Source: Silene noctiflora (Eukaryota > Streptophyta > Magnoliopsida > Caryophyllales > Caryophyllaceae). From it: DNA of 26,468 nt. Location of the stretch: positions 39,826 to 66,293 of the forward strand of contig VHZZ01001480.1 of assembly GCA_009801015.1 (NCBI GenBank), in the 5' to 3' direction. Below, in pieces: positions 10,481-21,765 of this stretch. The notes beneath the pieces are model-generated. The model was not told the origin of the DNA, searched no databases, and saw only the letters and a list, made by a program, of their open reading frames with translations. How positions within the stretch are numbered: position 1 is the stretch's first letter; each line of letters begins with the position of its first letter. The position numbers were made by a program, and so were the translations under genes.

Positions 10481-10643
10481 AACTCTAGCTCAATCTTAGC
10501 AACACAGCCTCTTTTAATGCTGCCCAGATATCGGTTAATGGCCAATTGCAGGGATGAATGTTGCAGTCGACCCTCATATGCTCGGAAAGACAGATTGTTT
10601 AGACATCGACAGTGATAAATTTGCAGCATTTGATGAACTCTAG
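10474..10643. repeat. 15-bp direct repeats flanking a 140-bp segment
   Basis: TTTGATGAACTCTAG occurs at 10474-10488 and again at 10629-10643, each preceded by CA. The 140 bases between end in AAATTTGCAG. This could be a target-site duplication around an insertion, or a small local duplication at the end of the F-box relic. No poly(A) tail is present. Confidence 0.55.
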
Positions 10644-10659
10644 GTTGAAATCACTGGCG

Positions 10660-11031
10660 TAGCGAAGAGAACTCAATATATCAGTTAAAACTTGGAAACA
10701 AAATCTCAATATTAGTTATATGCACACTGAAGTTCTGTTTCTGTACAAACATTCTCGACGATTATAAGCTACCCTCTACGAGCACTAGTGTCGCCACTCT
10801 CCACTCATACAGAGGAAGAACAAGAATGTACAGTTCACAAAAATTCACATTTTCCTGCCCTATTCACACTGACACATATAATACATTTTTTTCAGTATAC
10901 TTCTGATCTGTACATACCCTTGAACCCAGTGACCCTGAGCAGGAGCTGACGAACCTCCCCACAAAATTCGGGATAACAAAACCCGACCCAGACAGCCCCC
11001 ACATTTGATTCGACCCATTTATCAACATAAA
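10660..11031 (-). other. 3' flank and probable 3' UTR of the P4-ATPase gene
   Basis: No coding sequence is visible. This stretch follows the stop codon of the ALA gene on the minus strand and should contain its 3' UTR. A canonical AATAAA in a suitable place was not seen, so the poly(A) site is undefined. The far end (10650-10665) has a CACTGGCGTAGCGAAG motif that weakly resembles a hAT terminus. Confidence 0.45.
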
Positions 11032-14000
11032 TCATCCACCTTTGCTCCGGCGTCTTTCCTTCCGGCTGGCAGCTGCACGGGCTGTAAACCCAACTGTTGT
11101 AGGTCGTATGGATCTTTGACGGACCATGCTGCAGTACTCAGGGTCCTCGGTTTTGCCCTCGAGCCGTATCCATTGAATCATTTCATGGTACATGGGAAGG
11201 AACCTCATTTGAAGAGACGAGTAAGTGACATACGGAACTAAAGCTGAGATCACCACGAAAAGTGTCAGAAGCCAGTACTTTAGTGAGGGGGCTAGTGACT
11301 GGAGAAATACCAAATATGCTGTTGTTGATCTACTGGAGTCGACTGAGCCATAAACCAGGAGGAAAAAGTACCATAGAGCAATTCCACCCCAAATGACAAT
11401 ATGTTGGATTAAGGTGAAGTAGCTAATGAAGAGTGCCATCTGACAGTTAACCACCCAAACAACACACGTGTACAATGTTGCTCCGAATATTTCAATGTCA
11501 GCAGGTTTTCCGTTGTTACTGAACGCCTGATATGATAGGGCTTTCTTGCAGAAGAAGAAAGTGATAATTCCGCTGCACATTCCGTTGACCATCCAGCCGA
11601 GTATTCGAAGCCAACTGAAGAGGACGTTTTGGACACCTTCTTGATATAGTAAGGGAAACTGCCAGGCACAGCACACAACAGTGACGTGAATATATACAAT
11701 TGGGGGAGTACACTAACTTAGACCTGAAAAACTGATCCCACCCAAACCACTATCCCGAAAATGACCTAAACCAAAACTGCCGAAATGATCCATTAACAGT
11801 GCACTAACTCAACCTGAGCTCCCAATGATCTGATTCGACATAGATGACCCCATCATCCCCCTATGACAGGTCTAAACTAACTCACTACCATCTGCTCTTA
11901 CCAACTTATGAGTTATGATTGTTTATTTTCAGAAACCTTCAAAGAAATTCAGAATTTTGTGGTTTCCTTTTAAAAAGAGTTTCAGAAAGCTAAATTAAAA
12001 AATATTAACAAAAAAAAATGTTTGCAACCAAGTAAAAACGCGTCAGTAATGAGTTGTGTACCTTGAGACAGTAACGTGCAGAGACATCCTGATCAAACAC
12101 TCCCAAAGCAACCGCAGGCAGTGAAGTAAACACCACATTATAGAGTGTCAAAAACCAATCATTATATGCAGGTTGTCCAGAAAAGGATGCGTATCCTTCG
12201 AACAAGAAAATTGTCACTCCAAAAACAATGTTCTTGTAGAAGAAATAGCAGATCTGCCCAGAGAAGACGTAACCCTTATCAGTATTAGATTGTTGAACAA
12301 TTTAAACCATGGTCAATCAGCGAGATGAATTTTCTAGAAAATTACCATTGAGCTTATTCTTCTGTAGCAATAATGTCCATGTACAAGCAACAAACGCTCC
12401 AAAAACCGAAATTGAGCAATAGCAATATCACTGGACATTACAGCCTGCCATATGACAAAAATGGAGACTGACTGAGCTGTCGTAACTTATTTTACGAGGA
12501 ATCAATACAGAGGCTGAATTACATACCTGCATTCCTTCAACACCGCTAATTCCGATCCCAATATCAGCTTCTTGAAGCATTCCCACGTCATTAGCTCCGT
12601 CACCTATTGCTAATGTTGTTCTATTTGTCCCGTTTTTCACCAGTCTGGTGACCTATATAGTTCCGCCAAAATGATAATTAGAAAACATGTCGGAAAAACA
12701 GTTCCTCGTTTTCTAGGGACCTATTTCTTTGTTGGAAAATTACATTTGATGCAAATGATGAAACATTTCATTCACGAACGGAGTCTCCTTTACTTTTTCC
12801 GTGATGGTACCTCAAAATACTTTTGTTGTGTTTCTTAAGTCATTTGCTGCTTTTATTTCGGGAAAGAATCAAAGAAACAGAGAGAGTACAATATACTACA
12901 GATTAGCATTTGAAACTTGTACAGAAACAGTCAGTAATCATACCAAGGCTTTCTGTTTAGGAGATGAACGGCAACAGATTACTGAAGCGCAATTGATTGC
13001 AAGCCTTAGGAATAAATTCTTTATATCATCTTCTAGAGCATATGCGAGAGAATTCCCATCCATGATTAAAGCATGTGCCTCAGAACCTGCTTCTGATGAA
13101 ATAATTTGTGCCATTGCGTCGTTAAGCTGCTTGAGCACGCATGCCTTGGATGCCTACAATATGTAAAAAGTGGAACATCAGTAACTTTGATATATGTATT
13201 CACTTTAAAGAATACTCCTTTTCAATCAATGTGTACCGCACTGCCGCTTTGATAGAAAAAAAAAAATCAAACGTGGCTAATTGACTAAAACGGAGGGAGT
13301 AATATTCAGTAGAAATGATGGTCAAGACAGTTTGACCTGACTTGACCGAATTCTCATCTCCGTTGTGCCGTTTGTGCGCAACTCACCCTAGTGATGGCAT
13401 ACTTGTCACCCATTTTCTCCAATGCTCGGATTTCTGGTGTCTCTAAGTTGATGATTATTTGCCTCATTCCCTGTCTCAACAAGCTACAAGCAAACCTGTA
13501 GTTCACCAAGTGAAGTTAATCATGTGATAATGTTATGAGCTTTAGTAACAAATAAAGACCGCTACACGAAGGAAACATACCCTATATTGATAGCTGTCTC
13601 CATCTTATCCCCGGTCAAGACCCATATCTTTATTCCCGCTTGTGCAAGCTTGTCAATGCATTCTGGCACCTATATATAAAACCCTCTCACAAATTAGATA
13701 TGTTCCAGCATCTGCAAGCTGATGATCTCGACTAATAAAGCGTAAAAAATTAAAAATAAACAAAACCTTACCCCCCGTTGGAGTTTATCCTCAACTGCTG
13801 TGGCACCAAGAAGAACCAAGTCTTTTTCAATTGTTTCTGCCACTTGCTCAATTAGTGTTTCCCGGTCTGTGCTGATGGAATTTCTAGCAGTATTAAATTT
13901 CTCTTCGAACTCTCTATATTCTTCCTCTCTTATTTCACGATAGGCGAGTATCAAAGTCCTCAGTCCAGCATCAGCATACTCATGTATATGGTCTCTTGTC

Positions 14001-16735
14001 TTCTTCTCGAAGTTGTTACCAGAAGTGGCTAGCCGTGGAAACATGACACTGAATGAAAATAGATAGAACAGCAAGAACATTTTCAGAAACTGTCATGTTA
14101 TGTTAAAATTAGGGAAAGGAACATGAGTTATTGCTTTAATTTAGACCTGTCAGCACCCTTGGAAAGTAGAAATATTCTCTTATCTTCAGTTTGAACAATT
14201 ACCGACATCCTTTTCCTTGTGCTATTGAACTCCAAGATACTAAGGATTCTGTACTCCCTGTACACAGGAATCAAATTGTTAGAACGTATCATAAGCATCA
14301 CATTGTGTTTCGCTGGTAACGACATTGCTCCAGTGCCATGAAGGTGCCTGCCTTGCTGCCTACCTCTGTTCAAAACCTTAACACTAATATAAAATAATAC
14401 TTTATCTGTCCTGGAATAAACACCGTGCTGGTGTTGTACATAAATTTATCGTCTTTTTTTATTTGGCTTTGCCACAACTAAAGCCAAGTTTTATATGTCA
14501 GGTTATAGAATAAATAATCTAACCTGTCAATGTTTTGGCCAGAAACGGGATCCAATTCGTGCAATGACACTGTAGTTTGAGTTCTTCTATAGAACTCAAA
14601 CCCAAGTTCTCTAGCTGCAATCACAAAAGCCGCCTCATCTGGTGACTCGGCCTCATAAGAAACCTTTCCGGTTTCTTCATCTACTTCAGGAATCACCGTG
14701 TGACATACAGCTAACAACTGAAAGAACAACTGAATAACTTCTGATTGTGGCTCATCAACCCAACTGCCATTCATAATCCTTTCATCCGTAAAGTTAAACC
14801 CTTTGATCCCAGAATTTACCTTGCCAAAAGACTTGGCCTCACTCTGACCATCAACCGGTCCCACTGATAACTGTGAACCACTAGACAGACGACTTAAGAA
14901 AGGTGACCCTTTTCTCTTAGCCATAGCCCTCTCAACCTCAGTAATACCACGGCCATAAGCAATTCCTGCAATAGAACACTTGATAAACTCCATGGAGTTA
15001 CAGGTCAATGTTCCCGTCTTATCAGAAAGTATTGTATCTACTTGACCTAGTTCTTCATTAAGATTTGAGGTACGGGCATGGGCTGGCTTATCAGTCTCCT
15101 CATAGTACATATGTATATCCCTGTTGATGAAAACGCTTTGTAGGACTTTTACAATCTCTATAGACACATACAAGGAAATAGGGATCAAATAACTGTACAG
15201 CATGAGTGCAGTCAACAAGTGAAAAAAAGCTGCAAGTGGAGTCCGTTTAGGATCGAAGTAAACTCGCGCGTTATCAGGTCTAAGATACCATCGTTTCATC
15301 TCACCATTATCAAGGTCTTCCTTTGTAGTAACACCAAAAACAACCGATCCAACAAACGCCATCAAAAACAGTACAAGAAACATAAAATAGATTATTTTAT
15401 CCATCTTTTTCTCAAGACTACTTCTCTTAGAAGGTGGTTCAGTAGCATTTTGCATAACCTTCGTGTCCTGACCCGTGAAAATCACTGTACCATATATGTA
15501 ATCGGTATTCCTGAGTTTCGAGGCCCTAAGCAAAAGTTGTTGTGGGCTGAGTGGATATTGTTGCCCCTCAAAATCCATACTTCCTATGAAGGTATATAAA
15601 CTGGCGTTAGGGTCTTCACATCTTATAGTAGCACGGAAATCGTTCAAGCTTGAGTCGTCAAGCAATGATGATGTCACTTCTAATGCTTGTTTCAGCTTCA
15701 AATTAGTCTCTCCATCAAGATTCGTAGTTTCCACATAGCATACCGCGTCCTCAAAACTGGATGCAAGTAAAACAATATCCGCTGGAAAGAACTCGTCTTT
15801 CTCAACCTTGACTACATCCCCTACTTTGAGATACCTCCATTCCGATACTTCAAACACTCCATTTCCTTTATGTATTTTCACTTTTCTGTTGTTCACCTCT
15901 ATATCCTGGAAAATTCATCACTTCAACGATCATGAACTAAACCTACAAATTAACTAATTTCTCATGATAAACTAGTTTGCTCAAGTTTAATCTCATCAGT
16001 TTTAATCTACTTATACTGCAAAAACTTCACAGTACAGACGATCACTGTCGGATGCACATTTCAGAATCCGGGTCCACAGACACCAGAAAATTGAGAACTT
16101 TTTTGTGTCATTTGGCCACTTTTTCTGATTAAAAGTAAAATTTCTAATTTCCAATATATTACAACCACCACCAAAATTTCTGTGTCCGCCGCTGCAAATA
16201 ACATAAACTGTCATACATGCATTGCCGCGAAAGTGTAGAGGGATAAACTAAGTTGGATAATCCAGCATCTAAAATTACAAACACAAGCCTCAACAGGAAA
16301 CACAAGAAACAGTCCAGACAGATTACAAACCTGTTGTTTTCGTCGCCAATCTTCGATTGCCTCCTTCAACATACTCACCCCAATCACAAAAATCAAAGGA
16401 ACAACAGCACTGACCGCGCTATACGGTGCCAAAGGAGTGAATGCCAAGATCCCATTAACAAGAAAATAGAAATTTGCCACCCTTCTAAATTGCTCAAACA
16501 AACTTTTAGGAATAAAAGTTGCAAGAGTATATTTTGTAGTACTAACATAATTACCAGGGTAAATTCTTACTGGGGTTTCAAAATTATCAGGCTCATTACA
16601 GAAAACAACCCTAGAAAATCCAGGTCCTCCAATTTGTGACTGTTCTTCCTCATCAGGAAATGATGCTCTTCCACAATGAAATGAATAGATCTTACTAAAC
16701 CTTAATTTCTTCCTCCTTTTACCATTACTAACCAT
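11032..16735 (-). CDS. ALA: Phospholipid-transporting P4-ATPase (ALA family, ALA8-12-like), 11 exons
   Basis: Exons on the minus strand: 16331-16735, 14524-15905, 14147-14257, 13772-14048, 13581-13669, 13387-13495, 12944-13153, 12527-12652, 12346-12444, 12062-12253, 11032-11658. All introns are GT-AG; the product is 1208 residues, the usual length. P4-ATPases flip phospholipids to the cytosolic leaflet using ATP, normally with an ALIS/CDC50 beta subunit. Seen: two N-terminal membrane segments (about 86-104, 107-123) after [13 protein letters not shown]; the actuator loop DGET (199-202); PISL in membrane segment 4 (377-380); DKTGT with phosphorylated Asp430; SPDEAAFV and KGAD (629-632) for nucleotide binding; TGDK (744-747); GDGAND (878-883); six C-terminal membrane segments in exons 9-11; and a conserved [15 protein letters not shown] tail. 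The [11 protein letters not shown]-terminus points to the ALA8-ALA12 branch; the exact orthologue cannot be told. No disabling change was found. Confidence 0.95.
11718..11875. repeat. Short inverted-repeat block in ALA intron 10
   Basis: TTAGACCTG (11718-11726) and its perfect complement CAGGTCTAA (11867-11875) bracket about 140 bases that are richer in C than the rest of the intron. ACTAAC lies immediately outside both ends in the same orientation. This could be a very small MITE with a 6-bp ACTAAC duplication. Confidence 0.4.
13213..13301. mobile_element. Small Stowaway-type MITE in ALA intron 6
   Basis: The right end TTTTAGTCAATTAGCC...(as complement) after TACTCCCTCCG matches the left end TACTCCTTTTCAATCAAT, which lacks CTCCG. 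The 89-bp block ends in GGAGGGAGTA and has TA at both ends. It lies between exons 6 and 7 of the P4-ATPase gene without touching a splice site. Confidence 0.6.
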
Positions 16736-17701
16736 TTTTCTTAATTAGTTAATAAAGTAATTAATTAATTATTTTCTTAATCACTTAAATTAAGCTCCAA
16801 GAAAACTATGAAGAAATCCAATAACTAAAAACAGTAAACAATTTCTTCAAGAAGTCACAATTTCCAATAAAAATTGCAACTTTTTTAATTCTTTTGCCTC
16901 CCACCAAAATGTATTTACTTGGGATTAAATAATATAATACAACCCACTAAATTACAATTAGAAACCCAAGAAATTCCTGATTTCGTAAGCTCAAAACCAC
17001 AGTAAACAATGTTTGAAAACAACTTCACGGGGTCGCACCATACGACAGTCTTATAGTATAATTTGCGTATGTTAAGTGGTTAATGGGTAATTCAGCTGGA
17101 TTAAGGTAAGATATTACAAAACTAATGATTACCCAAATCATAAAAACACAAAAAGTTCAAAACTTTGGAGAAAAATCTACAATAATCAAGTGATTAGTAG
17201 TATTTTAGCTGGATTAAGGTATATTAATAATTACCCAACTCATAAAAACACCAAAAGTTTAAAACTTTGGAGAAAAAACTACAAATTTACAACTTTTTTT
17301 ACATATACAAACAACAAAAAAAATAAATTTATACAAATATTTAACTAAAAAATTATGAAAAATGATAATGAAGAAGTGTATACATTGAAGAAGGGTGATA
17401 AAATATGGAGAAAGGTGAAAAAGAAGATAAATTTATGAGTGATTGAAGTTTCACTTTCTCCAAAATTTTATTGTTTGAAATTTTGAATGAAGAGTTGAAG
17501 ATCATACCTTAATGTTTGACTTTGTACCCTTAAATCCAACAAAATTCAACAAAAACACCCACCAAAAATATAATATTAAATAAATAGTTGTGATTAAAAA
17601 ATTAATTAGAATCTCCAACTATGATCAAGAATCAACAACCCCACCAATGGAGGGAAAATTTTTGAAGAAGAGATTTAAAGCTTGAAAGAATTTATGACAA
17701 G
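16736..17701 (-). promoter_or_regulatory. 5' leader and promoter region of the P4-ATPase gene
   Basis: This lies upstream of the ALA start codon. On the gene strand, stretches at about 17350-17465 (CTTCTTTTTCACCTTTCTCC) and 17640-17700 are pyrimidine-rich, as in many plant 5' leaders, so the transcription start may be 0.6-1 kb upstream. No single TATA box or leader intron could be chosen with confidence. It contains the tandem repeat at 17091-17286. Confidence 0.35.
17091..17286. repeat. 113-bp tandem repeat upstream of ALA
   Basis: AGCTGGATTAAGGTA recurs at 17094 and 17207. Both copies continue with AATTACCCAA(C/A)TCATAAAAACAC-like and AAAGTT(C/T)AAAACTTTGGAG blocks and end in GAGAAAAA(T/A)CTACAA. 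The second copy is about 30 bases shorter internally. Each copy contains a near-palindrome, AAAGTT..AACTTT. Confidence 0.7.
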
Positions 17702-18452
17702 GTAATAATTAGAATATTCCAAAAGGTAATAATTGTTTTTTTTAATAAATTTAATTAAAAATTACAAATAGAATTAAAAAATTAATATGAAATATAATAA
17801 GACAAATTGAGATGAAATTTTGAAGATGATTTTTGATTTTGATTTGGGAGGTACAATAAGAGAAGAATTCAACAATTGATGTCTAAAAAATGACCCTAAT
17901 TTTATAATTGTTGATATTATTATTTAATTTTTTTTTCTAGGGATTATTCTTTGTTATTGGCATTACTTTACCCCTTTTTTTCTCTTGATTTTTTTTTACT
18001 TTTGTATCAATCTTCTTTTTCTCCAAAGCAAGATAAACAAAAATGAGCCATACATATAAATTAAAGTACTCAACCATGTGTCACAAAAATCACTATGTTG
18101 AATTAGAGAAAAGGGAATTGAGTGAGTAACATTAATATGGGAATTAAAAAATAAAAAAAATAAAAAAACAACTTTATTTTAACGTATTTTTTGTGTATTA
18201 TAAACCGGAGCAATATTATAAATTGGGAAGTTTGTCGATTGAGATATGTTATTTTGATGTATTTTTATTTGTGGAGTGAAAGGTGGCATACCATATATTT
18301 AGATGAATTTAGTTTCAATGAAGTTTTTTGAATTGATATGGATATATGTTGTTAAATTAAGTAGATATAAAAAATTCTCGCTTATACATACACCTTTAAA
18401 ATTTCTTTCTTTACATTTTCTTTATTTAATACCTAATCACTAATCAGTAATC

Positions 18453-18512
18453 AATGACTTGGTAACGTAAAATTCCAAAATAAATGATTTGGTAACGTAA
18501 AATTTATTTCCT
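18453..18512. repeat. 30-bp tandem duplication
   Basis: AATGA(C/T)TTGGTAACGTAAAATT occurs twice, 30 bases apart, in intergenic DNA. Confidence 0.75.
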
Positions 18513-19889
18513 CGAAAAGAAATGAAAATAATTCTAAATCACCTATCCCATATTCTCGTTTACATGTCACATCTTATGTACATGTCCCACTAAGTCTTCA
18601 TCTAACGCACGAACATTAATCATTAAAAAGCATTAATTATTAAAAATAATAGGATAAATCTCGTTAACTATGTGTTAGTTGGAAGATAAATTAGAAGAAA
18701 TGTTTTTGATTAACATCTAGAAAATACCAACCGAATAACAATTCTGTCATTAAAATAATTTGTTGATTTAATTACGGCCGGTGAAAGTTTTTCGGTCAAA
18801 AAAAAGTAGTGAGATACAAAATAGGACATAAATAATCTCATCTAAGATTATAAGAGTGACGTAATCAATCTTATCCTTACCAAAAAAATGTTAACAAATG
18901 AAAATATATAATGTTAATATTATAACTCACATTCTAAATTTTTTTCAAATATTAGGCAAATATTACATGTCGAGTCTAGTATCACCTAATCCTAATACAT
19001 CTACCACTAATTGAAATGATCTCACATTTAAGACTAACCTATGTATCAACCATAAAATTAAATAAATAATACGAGAACCTAACTATATTAAATTATTTTC
19101 AAATGTAAGACGTTTCATACAATTTTTTAAAGGAAAAAAATAGGAAAAGTTTAAGATAATTAAAAACGTTGACTAAATCTCACCCGTTGCACTGGACTAA
19201 CTTACAAGTATGGCTGCCACGACAACAAATTATGTGATAATCAACATTAAATTTAAATTAAAAAATTATTAGAGGATAGTAATCACCTTGTTAGTTAAAC
19301 CACTTTTGTCTTTTACGAATTGTGAATAGAAAACAGTCCAACTAGAATATTTGTGGAAGTGACATGTACAGCAGCTACTCATAGTAGTCTTTCGTAGTAC
19401 GATTATATCCATTTTAAATATAAATAAGTTAAATATTATTCTATAAAATAAATGCGCCTTGAGTTTGTTATTCCTCAAAACTCAATTTTTTATCTTATTT
19501 ATGTATTTAATCCGTTTTACTATTTAAGACAAATGTATCTATTATAAACAAAGAAGTGTTCTTACATTAGTTACACGAGAATACAAAATCAAATAAATTT
19601 ATTTATTTTTATGAAATTAAACCAATTGTCTTGTCATTCCAAATCTCTTGAAAAATCATAAATGATCAGAGCTCGACTTAAAGTGTTGCATAAATTTTGC
19701 GTTTTATAATAATAAAAAAATAATAATAATGATAATCATTACTTATTTTTATAAGATTATTAACTAATAACCTCTAATGAATTGATTGCATGTAAACTAA
19801 AATGTACTATAAATAATTTTCCTCTTGTTCAATTCATTTGTTTTCTTTTTATATTCTTTGTATAAGGGAACAAATGATTGAAATAAAAG

Positions 19890-19961
19890 CAGAGATGAAG
19901 CTAGGCACAGGCTGACCAGGCCATTGCCCTGGACCGCCTTGGACTTTTTTTTTTTTTTTTT
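19890..19961 (+). mobile_element. hAT/Tip100-like fragment with poly(T)
   Basis: CAGAGATGAAGCTAGGCACA, then CCAGGCCATTGCCCTGG, resembles decayed plant elements that begin CAG(A/T)G(A/G)CGGAGC(C/T)AGG and contain GGGGCCATGGCCCC. It is abruptly GC-rich in AT-rich surroundings and is followed by 17 T. No second terminus was seen. Confidence 0.4.
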
Positions 19962-20808
19962 GAAAAAAAAGTAACTATAATTCGAAATACAGATAAGATT
20001 GATATTTCAACCCTAGATAAAATTTGAACATAACCTCGTTCCCGAATTGACAAGGGTCAATATTTACGACTATATGAAAGGCCAAAATATTAAATAATGC
20101 TTTATGGCTTACGCTCACTAGCTAAGTCATCATTAACCACTCATGCATAATGACATAAACGAAAATACAGATTCAAATCACACCTCCACCATAAGCCATA
20201 ATCTATAAGCTCAAATGTCTCTCTGATATTTTAAACCATCATGTAATATTTCAATTAGTCCAACACCATTTATTTTGGAATCAGGTGGATAGATTTAAAT
20301 GATATATCGATTCAATAATCCAACAAGATTATGATTAGGATTATAAAGATGTAGTAATATCTTTTTAGGTTACTTTATTTTGATTTAAATTTATCTGATA
20401 GCGTCAGTTTTCAATTTGCTCATATAAATATTGATCGTTCTTTAAATTAAATTAAAACCAAAATTCAACTATATTAAAATATATACACGATAAAATCGAG
20501 TAAATCCCAACCCTAGATTGTCCAAGTAGAAGAAGGTAGAAATCTAAGAGCTTGACAAAAATGTGATAAATGACTAAAAATCTGCAGGCTACAATCGACT
20601 TTAGTTTGTACGAGTACGTGACTATGTCTAGGTGTAATAATAGCATAAATTTCAGGGACGAGAGGATCTAAATGGTGACGTGTGTTATAGCTGGGCCCTA
20701 CCATTGAATATTTTTTAATCTTTTATTATTTGCCTAGTCGATTTTCCTACAAAATGAGACTACGTGAGCAATGATCAAAAAATTTTATATACCCCAATTT
20801 TCATTGAA

Positions 20809-20971
20809 GACGGACACTATCCGTCACAAGCTGAAGACGGATAGTGTCCCTCTCACAATATACAAGTGGCACCAAACATGGATGCTCCATTTTCCATCCA
20901 CTTGTCCTCCCACTTGCTTTATTGTGAGAGGGGCACTATCCGTCTTCAGCTTGTGACGGATAGTGTCCGTC
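20809..20971. mobile_element. Foldback (hairpin) MITE with compound palindromic arms
   Basis: The left arm (20809-20869) and right arm (20910-20971) are almost perfect inverted repeats of about 61 bases around a 40-base loop. Each arm is itself a hairpin: GGACACTATCCGTC and its complement GACGGATAGTGTCC are separated by about 12 bases (ACAAGCTGAA). Only a few mismatches separate the arms, so the copy is probably young. No coding capacity. No target duplication was clear, so the superfamily is unassigned. Confidence 0.8.
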
Positions 20972-21130
20972 ACAAGCAAAACGCTTTGTTTTATATAAGA
21001 CGAATGTAATCGTTTTATAATTAAAATGGGTTAAATAGTACTATTTGGTATTCATTAATTAAGATAGCTAAAGACAAGCAAAAGACCTAGATAATAACAC
21101 AAAATTGTCCTTTGTATATAAATATGATAA

Positions 21131-21392
21131 TACTCCCTCCATTCAACTCCGCAAGGCCATTTTTTTTTTACACGTTTGCCAAGACGTGTTTTACGCAGTA
21201 AATATCGTTAGCTACGTATTAGCAAAAATTATAAAAGTTAGATATTTATAATATACTCGTAAAAACGAATCAAACAAGATCTCACATGAATATAATGTCA
21301 TTTACGTATTGAGAGAAAATTGAAGTTAAACACACGCTTGTGAATAGTGTGCAAAATATATAGTGGTCTTGTGGAGTTGAATGGAGGGAGTA
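21131..21392. mobile_element. Stowaway-type MITE, complete
   Basis: The left end CTCCCTCCATTCAACTCC, continuing (G)CAAG(G)CCA, and the complement of the right end match over 27 bases with two differences. The element is flanked by TA on both sides (TACTCCC...GGGAGTA). It is 262 bp, AT-rich and non-coding. It is a different family from the elements at 1, 23713 and 24191. Confidence 0.85.
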
Positions 21393-21558
21393 TTAGTTTT
21401 GGTGTCCGGCTCCGTTCGGGCTACCTTGATTTAGCATTAAAATTTATGTTCAATTAAATAAAATTACATTAAAATTGTATAACTTATAAATTTATCATTA
21501 ATATATTTTTCTATGGCATATCTTAAAATTACAATGAAATAAATTATGAGACAAATTC
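21393..21558. other. Short spacer, nothing recognised
   Basis: AT-rich DNA between the MITE and the minisatellite-like tract; no feature seen. Confidence 0.5.
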
Positions 21559-21765
21559 ACTACTCCCGTTATTAATATTTTACTTGAATCGATTAGTTAG
21601 CTCATTATTCATATATATACTTTTTTTTTTTGTTAATATTGTTACTTTTATTACATTCTTTATTACTACTGTTACTTTCACTACTGTCGCATTAATATTG
21701 ATAATCTCACTACTCCCGTTATTACTTTATTACTTTCACTACTCCCGCTCACTATTCAATTGAGT
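21559..21765 (+). repeat. Degenerate minisatellite-like tract
   Basis: CACTACTCCCG(T/C)T(A/C) recurs at about 21559, 21711 and 21738, with related TTACTTTCACTACTGTCGC at 21674. It is linked by TTATTACT and TTACTTT blocks. Period is irregular. Confidence 0.55.

Larger units (their letters stand above)
17702..20808. other. AT-rich intergenic DNA
   Basis: No gene is supported over about 3.1 kb. The plus- and minus-strand open frames are short, AT-driven and lack recognisable domains. Visible structure is limited to a 30-bp tandem duplication (18453-18512) and a hAT-like fragment with a 17-T run (19890-19961). Confidence 0.6.

Noticed and set aside
12801..13166. 121-codon plus-strand open frame
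   Set aside because: It is antisense to exon 7 of the P4-ATPase, whose minus-strand frame is strongly conserved.
15219..15599. 126-codon plus-strand open frame; also 16253-16639
   Set aside because: Both are mirror frames over P4-ATPase exons 2 and 1 with no independent domain.
19180..19210. CTCACCCGTTGCACTGGACTAAC resembling the CCCGTTGCA ends of some plant elements; similar CCCGTGCTACAACGC at 21790
   Set aside because: Only single short motifs with no partner termini, too little to call an element.
20771..20956. 61-codon plus-strand open frame
   Set aside because: It runs through the foldback element and reflects its inverted repeats, not a protein.
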